From RGIG5612 sp045546255 (GTDB lineage Bacteria > Bacillota > Clostridia > Lachnospirales > Lachnospiraceae), in the NCBI GenBank assembly GCA_045546255.1, contig JAZQCK010000078.1:5576-69575 (forward strand): 64,000 nt of DNA, in the 5' to 3' direction. Shown here one piece after another: positions 58,472-64,000 of this stretch. Below the pieces are notes generated by a model that worked only from the letters and a program-made list of their open reading frames with translations, made no database searches and was not told the DNA's origin. Both the position numbers and the translations under genes were made by a program. Each line of letters begins with the position of its first letter. Position 1 is the stretch's first letter.

Positions 58472-60835
58472 ATGCCAGCGAAAAAGGGAAAAGAAACGGT
58501 AGCGAAGGAAGAAAAGAACACAAAGAAGACAGCAGCTAAAAAAGCAGCTGTAAAGCCGGCGGAGAAAAAGGCGGCAGAGAAAAAGGCAGCGGCAAAACCA
58601 GCTGCTAAGAAAGCTGCAGAGAAAAAGACGGCTGCGAAGCCAGCGGCAAAGAAAGAAACTGCTAAAAAAGAGCCTGCTAAGAAGACAGCCGCTAAGAAAG
58701 AGCCTGTAAAGAAAGAGGCTGTTAAGAAGGACACTGCAAAGAAGACGGCTAAGGCAGCAGAAAAAGCTCCGGCTAAGAAAGCAGCATCCAAGGCAGCAGA
58801 GAAGAAGCCGGCAGAGAAAAAGGCAGCAGCAAAACCAGCTGAAAAGAAGACGGCTTCCAAGAAAGCGGAAGCAAAAGCAGCTGAGAAAAAGACGGCTACT
58901 AAGACTGCGGCCAAGAAAGAAACCGCAAAAAAAGAGCCTGCAAAGAAGGCTGCTGCAAAGAAAGAGCCGGTAAAGAAAGAAACTGCGAAGAAAGAGACTG
59001 CGAAGAAGACGACGAAAGCAGCGGAAAAAGCTCCGGCAAAGAAAGCGGCGTCTAAGGCAGCAGAGAAGAAGTCGACTGAGAAAAAGGCGGCGGCAAAACC
59101 GGCTGAAAAGAAGACGGCTTCCAAGAAAGCGGAAGCAAAAACAGCTGAGAAAAAGACGGCTACAAAGACTGCGGCAAAGAAAGAAACGGCGAAGAAGGAG
59201 CCTGCAAAGAAGGCTGTGGCAAAGAAAGAGCTGGTAAAGAAAGAAACTGCGAAGAAAGAGACTGCGAAGAAGACGACGAAAGCAGCGGAAAAAGCTCCGG
59301 CAAAGAAAACGGCGTCCAAGGCAGCAGAGAAGAAGACTGCAGAGAAAAAAGAAACCGCAAAATCTGCAGAAAAGAAAACTGCTTCCAAGAAAGCGGATGC
59401 AAAAGTAGCAGAGAAGAAACCTGCAGAGAAAAAGACAGAAGCTAAGAAAGAGACCGTAAAGAAAGAAACGGCCAAGAAAGAGCCTGCGAAGAAGACTGCA
59501 AAAGCAGCAAAAGAGGCTCCAGAAGAGCCGACTGCAAAAAAAGGCAGAAAGAAAGCCGCTGAAAAGGTTGAATTAGAAGAGACAAAGACAGCAAAAGCTC
59601 CGAAGAAAAAAGGAAAAGCGGAAGAAGCTCCGGAAGCAGACGCAGCAAGTGAAAAAGAAGAGAACGAACTGACTCTTTGGGACAGCGATGCAGAAGGCAC
59701 AGAAGGCGGCGCGATCAACAATGCAGTGTTTGAAGAAAACCTTGCAAAACTGATCAAAGACGCAGAGAAAAAGAAAAACGTCATCGAATATGCCGAAATC
59801 GATAAATACTTCCCGGGTATGGATCTCAATCAGGAATACATGGAAAGTATTGTTGAGTATTTAGAAGGCAAAGGCATCGACGTTCTTCGTACCGATATCA
59901 ATGATGAGGATCTGATCCTGGATCTGGATGATGAAGTCGATATCGATGAAAACGATGAAGAACTCACAGAGGTTGATTTAGACCTTTCTGATCTGGAAAA
60001 CAATGTGAACATTGAAGACCACGTCAGAATGTATCTGAAAGAGATCGGTAAAGTGCCGCTCCTTACCTCCGATGAGGAAGTTGAGCTTGCTCAGCGTATG
60101 GAAAAAGGCGATCAGGAAGCAAAGGCAAAACTTGCCGAAGCAAACCTCAGACTCGTTGTTAGTATTGCAAAACGTTATGTAGGACGTGGCATGCAGCTCC
60201 TTGACCTGATCCAGGAAGGAAACTTAGGCCTGATGAAGGCGGTCGAGAAATTTGACTACAAGAAAGGCTATAAGTTCTCGACCTATGCGACCTGGTGGAT
60301 CCGTCAGGCAATCACCAGAGCGATCGCAGACCAGGCACGTACGATCCGTATTCCGGTTCACATGGTGGAAACCATTAACAAACTCTTAAGAGTTTCCAGA
60401 CAGCTGCTCCAGGAATTAGGACGTGAACCAACCAATGAAGAAATCGCTGAGAAGATGGATATCCCGGTCTCCAGAGTGCGTGAAATCTTAAAGATCTCCC
60501 AGGATCCGGTTTCCCTGGAAACTCCGATCGGTGAAGAAGAAGATTCCCACCTTGGCGATTTCATCAAGGATGAAAATATCACTTCTCCGGTTGATGCAGC
60601 AACCTTCGTTCTTCTGAAAGAGCAGCTGAATGAAGTTCTCCTGACACTGACCGACAGAGAACAGGAAGTTTTAAGACTGCGTTTCGGTTTAGAAGACGGA
60701 AGAGCAAGGACTTTGGAAGAGGTCGGAAAAGAGTTCTCCGTTACCAGAGAGCGAATCAGACAGATCGAAGCCAAAGCGTTAAGAAAGCTTCGTCATCCGA
60801 GCAGAAGCCGTAAACTGAAAGATTTCCTTGACTGA
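58472..60835 (+). CDS. rpoD: Primary sigma factor RpoD (SigA) with H1-like Lys/Ala tail
   Basis: 787 residues. The last 370 or so are a complete housekeeping sigma-70: region 1.1 from about 416, region 1.2 (VRMYLKEIGKVPLLT near 519), region 2 with RLVVSIAKRYVGRGMQLLDLIQEG and YATWWIRQAITRAIADQ, region 3, and region 4 with TLTDREQEVLRLRFGLEDG and SVTRERIRQIEAKALRKLRH. The first 410 residues are almost only Lys, Ala, Glu, Pro and Thr, in three tandem 88-residue units plus partial copies. That composition resembles histone H1 or AlgP/Hc1-type tails that bind DNA non-specifically. ATG 58472 abuts the dnaG stop, with GGGAGGAG as ribosome site. Confidence 0.96.
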   Translation: MPAKKGKETVAKEEKNTKKTAAKKAAVKPAEKKAAEKKAAAKPAAKKAAEKKTAAKPAAKKETAKKEPAKKTAAKKEPVKKEAVKKDTAKKTAKAAEKAPAKKAASKAAEKKPAEKKAAAKPAEKKTASKKAEAKAAEKKTATKTAAKKETAKKEPAKKAAAKKEPVKKETAKKETAKKTTKAAEKAPAKKAASKAAEKKSTEKKAAAKPAEKKTASKKAEAKTAEKKTATKTAAKKETAKKEPAKKAVAKKELVKKETAKKETAKKTTKAAEKAPAKKTASKAAEKKTAEKKETAKSAEKKTASKKADAKVAEKKPAEKKTEAKKETVKKETAKKEPAKKTAKAAKEAPEEPTAKKGRKKAAEKVELEETKTAKAPKKKGKAEEAPEADAASEKEENELTLWDSDAEGTEGGAINNAVFEENLAKLIKDAEKKKNVIEYAEIDKYFPGMDLNQEYMESIVEYLEGKGIDVLRTDINDEDLILDLDDEVDIDENDEELTEVDLDLSDLENNVNIEDHVRMYLKEIGKVPLLTSDEEVELAQRMEKGDQEAKAKLAEANLRLVVSIAKRYVGRGMQLLDLIQEGNLGLMKAVEKFDYKKGYKFSTYATWWIRQAITRAIADQARTIRIPVHMVETINKLLRVSRQLLQELGREPTNEEIAEKMDIPVSRVREILKISQDPVSLETPIGEEEDSHLGDFIKDENITSPVDAATFVLLKEQLNEVLLTLTDREQEVLRLRFGLEDGRARTLEEVGKEFSVTRERIRQIEAKALRKLRHPSRSRKLKDFLD
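58649..59440 (+). repeat. Three 264-bp tandem repeats inside rpoD
   Basis: Units start at 58649, 58913 and 59177, each opening with codons for KKETAKKEP, and encode 88 residues each; a degenerate fourth starts at 59444. The spacing is exactly 264, 264 and 267 bases. Confidence 0.85.
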
Positions 60836-60836
60836 T

Positions 60837-61379
60837 ATGGCAATTTCGAATCGTTTGAAAACAATTGCAGAATTAGTAACGCCCGGCTATCGGGCAGCAG
60901 ATATAGGCACAGACCATGGGTATGTGCCTATCTATTTATTGCGGAATGGGATATGTTCCTATGCCATTGCAGCGGATCTAAGTACCGGTTCTTTGGAAAA
61001 AGCAAGAGATAATGCGCATAGGGCCGGCTTGTTAATTGAAAGAACTGATTTGCCCGGAACTGATGAAACAAAGACCGATAAAAAGGCTTTCCCGCTGCTC
61101 AAAGGAGTGGAATGTCGTCTCTCTGACGGACTTGCAGAGATCCGCCCAGGCGAGGTGGATTCCATCGTGATTTCCGGTATGGGCGGTATTTTAATGGACC
61201 GAATCTTAAGAGACGGGCTTGATGTCGTACGTGCGGCAAAAGAGCTGATTCTTTCTCCGCATAGAGACGTTCCTCTGCTTCGGGAATTTGCCAAAGAATA
61301 CGGCTTTGACATCGTAGAAGACATTGAAATGGTGGATAAAAAGAAAACCTACACCATTTTAAAGATCAAAATATCATAG
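60837..61379 (+). CDS. trmK: tRNA (adenine-N1)-methyltransferase TrmK-like, short
   Basis: 180 residues. SAM-dependent class I fold: AISNRLKTIAELVTPGYRAADIGTDHGYVPI at the start (motif I ADIGTDHGY), ADLSTGSLEKARDNA near 49, catalytic-region IVISGMGGILMDRIL near 104, and LILSPHRDVPLLREF near 129. Bacillus TrmK (about 238 residues) methylates A22 of tRNA and has an extra C-terminal coiled coil; this protein ends right after the methyltransferase core, so that coiled coil is missing. ATG 60837 is one base after the rpoD stop; an overlapping TTG at 60828 is rejected. The usual Nif3-like neighbour is also absent. Confidence 0.85.
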   Translation: MAISNRLKTIAELVTPGYRAADIGTDHGYVPIYLLRNGICSYAIAADLSTGSLEKARDNAHRAGLLIERTDLPGTDETKTDKKAFPLLKGVECRLSDGLAEIRPGEVDSIVISGMGGILMDRILRDGLDVVRAAKELILSPHRDVPLLREFAKEYGFDIVEDIEMVDKKKTYTILKIKIS

Positions 61380-61436
61380 TATTTACTTTAATTTTGATTG
61401 CAAATTGAATAGGAACTGTTTAATATAGTATTTTGT

Positions 61437-61818
61437 GAGTGGGCTGAATGGTCGCGCCCCAACTCTTGATTTTATCAGGTAACTATAAGTGTTTGGCCAC
61501 ACTTTTCCCATACATTGGGGTGAGGAAAGTCCGGGCTTCAAAGGGCAGGATGCCAGATAACGTCTGGCGGGAGCGATCCCAGGACCAGTGCAACAGAAAT
61601 ATACCGCCACATCTGTGGTAAGGGTGAAATGGCAGTGTAAGAGACTACCGCCTTGCTGGTAACAGGAAGGGCACATGTAAACTCCATCCGAAGCAAGACC
61701 AAACAGGAAGCTGTGAGGCGGCCCGCTGAGCTTCCGGGTAGGTCGCGTAGAGTTTGCCGGTGACGGTAAACCAAGATAGATGACCATTTACGACAGAACC
61801 CGGCTTACAGGCCCACTC
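61437..61818 (+). ncRNA. rnpB: RNase P RNA
   Basis: Catalytic RNA that removes 5' leaders from pre-tRNA. Recognised by GAGGAAAGTCCGGGCTTC near 61523, AGGGTGAAATGGCAGTGTAAGAG-type J regions with the TACCGCC segment near 61646, the conserved GCAAGACCAAACAGGAAGC near 61692, and the 3' ACGACAGAACCCGGCTTACAG near 61791. The ends pair: GAGTGGGC (61437-61444) with GCCCACTC (61811-61818), stem P1. Length about 382 is normal. The core is of the common bacterial type A. An A/T-rich -10-like TAATATAGTAT precedes it. The ORFs drawn across this interval on the minus strand are spurious. Confidence 0.96.
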
Positions 61819-61853
61819 ATATCAATTTAAGTAAAAGGATAAGATAGGAAATT

Positions 61854-63425
61854 ATGTCACGGAAAAAAGATCCATCCAGAAACACCGATTTCATGAAGTT
61901 TTTAAAAGGCCTCGGGATCAAAGATAAGAGGCAGATCGAGATCTTCATGCATATTATGACAAATACAGATCCAAATACGAATCTGTTTATCGGAACATAT
62001 AAAAAAATCGCCTATGAGCTGAACTGCAGTGAAGCAACCATTGCCAAAGTTATGAAAACATTGCAGGATCATCAGTTCCTGACCAGAATGCAGAACGGCG
62101 TTTGGTTTGTGGACCAGAGCCGCCTCTATGATATCGAGTTTTTGGAGAGCAAACCGGCGGAAGGCGAGCAGCTTTCCTTTGATCTTACGAGAAAGACAGG
62201 AGCAAAGAATATGAACTTTGAGCGAATCAGTATGGATGTTCCCATCGTAGAGATGGACGGAGACGAAATGACCCGTATCATCTGGCAGATGATCAAGGAG
62301 GAACTCCTTCTTCCGTATATTGACCTCAAGACGGAATATTATGATCTGGGGCTTGAAAAACGAGATGAGACAGCGGACCAGATCACAAAAGATGCGGCAA
62401 ATGCGATCAAGAAATACGGCGTCGGCGTTAAGTGCGCAACGATCACACCAAATAAGGCCCGTGTTGAAGAATATCACTTGAAGGAGATGTATAAGAGCCC
62501 GAACGGAACGATCCGCGCAATCTTAGACGGCACCGTTTTCCGCGCGCCGATCATGGTGAAGGGCATCGATCCCTATGTTAAGACCTGGAAGAAGCCGATC
62601 ACGATCGCAAGACATGCTTATGGCGATCTTTACAGTGCGTCAGAGATGAGCATATCCGGTAAAGGAAAGGCAGAACTGGTATTTACTGCAGAAGATGGTA
62701 CGGAAGAGAGAAAACTGATCAAAGAGTTTGATCGCCCGGGTATCCTTCAGGGGCAGCATAACCTGGATACCTCTATCACGAGTTTTGCAAGAAGCTGCTT
62801 TAATTATGCGCTCGAGACCAAGCAGAGCCTCTGGTTTTCCGCGAAGGACACGATTTCCAAAATCTATGATCATCACTTCAAGGATGTGTTCCAGGAAGTG
62901 TATGAGAAAGAGTATAAAGAAGCCTTTGAAAAGGCTGGCATCGAGTATTTCTATACCTTGATCGATGACGCGGTTGCCCGCGTGATCAAGAGCGAAGGCG
63001 GTTTTATCTGGGCATGCAAGAACTATGACGGCGATGTCATGAGCGATATGGTCGCAACTGCATTTGGAGCGCTTGCCATGATGACATCCGTTCTGGTATC
63101 TCCGGATGGCAATTATGAGTTTGAGGCGGCACATGGAACCGTGCAGCGTCATTTTTATAAATACAGAGACGGCGAGAAGACTTCAACCAACTCCGTCGCA
63201 ACGATCTTTGCATGGACAGGCGCATTAAATAAGCGTGGCCAGCTCGATGGGAACGAGGCTCTTTGCAGTTTTGCCAAGAAACTGGAAGAAGCCGTGATCG
63301 AAACGATCGAAAATGGACGCATGACGAAGGACCTTTCCCTGATTACGTCAATTAAGAATCCGGAAGTTTTAGATACCGAAGAGTTTATTCATGCGGTGAA
63401 AGAGACGCTGGAAGAAAAACTATAA
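61854..63425 (+). CDS. icd: Winged-helix domain fused to NADP-type isocitrate dehydrogenase
   Basis: 523 residues in one frame. Residues about 1-85 form a winged-helix domain (DFMKFLKGLGIKDKRQIEIF, then IGTYKKIAYELNCSEATIAKV and FLTRMQNGVWFVDQ) like the RepL/replication-initiator wHTH. A linker (about 90-118) follows. From about 120 there is a complete eukaryotic-type isocitrate dehydrogenase: VPIVEMDGDEMTRIIWQ, ATITPNKARVEEYHL near 196, PNGTIRAILDGTVFRAPIM near 213, KNYDGDVMSDMVATAFGALAMMTS near 385, and FEAAHGTVQRHFYKY near 422. An internal ATG (62211) has its own ribosome site, so a 404-residue enzyme without the domain is also likely made. Confidence 0.9.
   Translation: MSRKKDPSRNTDFMKFLKGLGIKDKRQIEIFMHIMTNTDPNTNLFIGTYKKIAYELNCSEATIAKVMKTLQDHQFLTRMQNGVWFVDQSRLYDIEFLESKPAEGEQLSFDLTRKTGAKNMNFERISMDVPIVEMDGDEMTRIIWQMIKEELLLPYIDLKTEYYDLGLEKRDETADQITKDAANAIKKYGVGVKCATITPNKARVEEYHLKEMYKSPNGTIRAILDGTVFRAPIMVKGIDPYVKTWKKPITIARHAYGDLYSASEMSISGKGKAELVFTAEDGTEERKLIKEFDRPGILQGQHNLDTSITSFARSCFNYALETKQSLWFSAKDTISKIYDHHFKDVFQEVYEKEYKEAFEKAGIEYFYTLIDDAVARVIKSEGGFIWACKNYDGDVMSDMVATAFGALAMMTSVLVSPDGNYEFEAAHGTVQRHFYKYRDGEKTSTNSVATIFAWTGALNKRGQLDGNEALCSFAKKLEEAVIETIENGRMTKDLSLITSIKNPEVLDTEEFIHAVKETLEEKL
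62198..62213 (+). promoter_or_regulatory. Internal ribosome site and start of the dehydrogenase part
   Basis: AGGAG at 62198-62202, 8 bases before an in-frame ATG at 62211. The product begins MNFERISMDVPIVEMDGDEM and has 404 residues, the normal length of this isocitrate dehydrogenase family. Confidence 0.7.
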
Positions 63426-63446
63426 GCTTTTTATAGAGGTGTGTTC

Positions 63447-64000
63447 ATGGAACATGAACTGACGAAGGATATCGTCGAGTGGGACATTTATAACTGGTCC
63501 CGCGCGATCGATTTCTGGGAACAAAAAGCAAATATGATTCTATCGGAAGATGTCACCGTTCCTCCAACCGTTTTAGATATTGGCGGAAGAAACGGCGGTA
63601 TCTCTTTGTTTTGGGCATTGAAGGGATGCAAGGTGGTCTGCTCGGATATTGATGCAGAAGGCCTGAAACAAGCTCAGCAGCTCCATGAAAAATATCAAGT
63701 ATCGGACCGTGTGGAGTATGATGTCGTTGATTCCACGACGATTCCTTACGAGAATCACTTTGATATCATATGTTTAAAATCTGTTTTGGGAGCAGTTTAC
63801 GGAGAGGGCGGCGGTCCGGATGCTGTTAAGCAGATGATGCGCGAAGTCTATAAGGCCTTAAAACCCGGTGGCTATTTCTTTATCGCTGAGAACCTGGCAG
63901 GCAGCCGGCTCCATATGTTTTTAAGGCGAAACCTCCGCAGATGGGGAAGACAGTGGCATTACTATACCATTCCGGAATTATTGGAACAGCTTTCGGCCTT
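63447..64000 (+). CDS. SAM-dependent methyltransferase (3' end outside window)
   Basis: About 184 residues visible, open to the window edge. Starts MEHELTKDIVEWDIYNWSRA; motif I VLDIGGRNGGISLFWA near 44, acidic motif II CSDIDAEGL near 68, motif III YENHFDIICLKSV near 104, and post-motif ALKPGGYFFIAENLAG near 139. This is a Methyltransf_11/25 type protein; the substrate cannot be inferred. ATG 63447 follows AGAGGTG. It lies 21 bases after icd. Confidence 0.85.
   Translation, partial: MEHELTKDIVEWDIYNWSRAIDFWEQKANMILSEDVTVPPTVLDIGGRNGGISLFWALKGCKVVCSDIDAEGLKQAQQLHEKYQVSDRVEYDVVDSTTIPYENHFDIICLKSVLGAVYGEGGGPDAVKQMMREVYKALKPGGYFFIAENLAGSRLHMFLRRNLRRWGRQWHYYTIPELLEQLSA

Noticed and set aside
58468..59829. 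A 453-residue minus-strand frame opposite rpoD
   Set aside because: It is the antisense shadow of the Lys/Ala repeats, giving an all Phe/Ala/Ser product with no start signal.
61383..61787. Minus-strand frames across 61.4-61.8 kb
   Set aside because: The interval is RNase P RNA, identified by its conserved core and pairing ends.

Overview
The window looks like a chromosomal segment of an anaerobic, low-to-moderate GC Clostridia, most likely Lachnospiraceae. This is inferred from gene order (rpmB-asp23-fakA-recG, infC-rpmI-rplT, dnaG-rpoD-trmK), AGGAGG-type ribosome binding sites, a zinc-type L28, the lack of respiratory genes and the many ferredoxin/flavin enzymes. No transposase, integrase, phage gene, tRNA or CRISPR array was recognised.

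Layout. 1-601: start of class II fructose-bisphosphate aldolase (fba, minus). 0.8-5.5 kb: rpmB, asp23/yloU, fakA-like, recG. 5.9-18.2 kb: DNA-processing and competence genes (comM, dprA, topA, comEA, comEC) mixed with an anchored solute-binding protein, a two-component system and a GerMN lipoprotein. 18.3-24 kb: PNPOx-like protein, holA, 5-formyl-THF cyclo-ligase, the infC-rpmI-rplT operon behind an attenuator-like leader, and glnS. 24-26.9 kb: a repeat-rich gap, then a polytopic GT-C-like membrane protein.

27.1-50.0 kb is the accessory centrepiece: about 23 kb of flavin/iron-sulfur genes bracketed by two paralogous TPR proteins. It is built by duplication. It has two AprA-like FAD subunits, each followed by a 66-residue 2[4Fe-4S] ferredoxin. 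It also has four iron-sulfur-flavoprotein-like reductases with a C-terminal CxxC...CxxC ribbon, two GPH-type symporters, two soluble FrdA-like FAD enzymes, two UroD-fold proteins and two LysR regulators. A CocE-type hydrolase and two small unknown proteins complete it. A dyad, ACAAC-N6-GTTGT, occurs five times, each time upstream of a transcription unit of the cluster, which suggests one regulon. My reading is a soluble reductive pathway for an imported organic substrate: symporter, then ISF-like flavoprotein, ferredoxin and FAD reductase, with hydrolase and UroD-fold enzymes processing the substrate. The substrate is unknown.

50.2-64 kb returns to housekeeping genes: thiN, dut, a large LytR-CpsA-Psr protein, an orphan antitoxin-like protein, upp, an anchored disordered protein, dnaG, rpoD, trmK, RNase P RNA, isocitrate dehydrogenase and a methyltransferase cut by the window end. 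Odd points are an H1-like Lys/Ala tail of about 410 residues on the primary sigma factor, a winged-helix domain fused in frame to isocitrate dehydrogenase with an internal start site, a short TrmK, AUC and probable AUU start codons (infC, histidine kinase), and a dispersed palindromic repeat family after gene ends. All identifications come from reading motifs; no database search was run.
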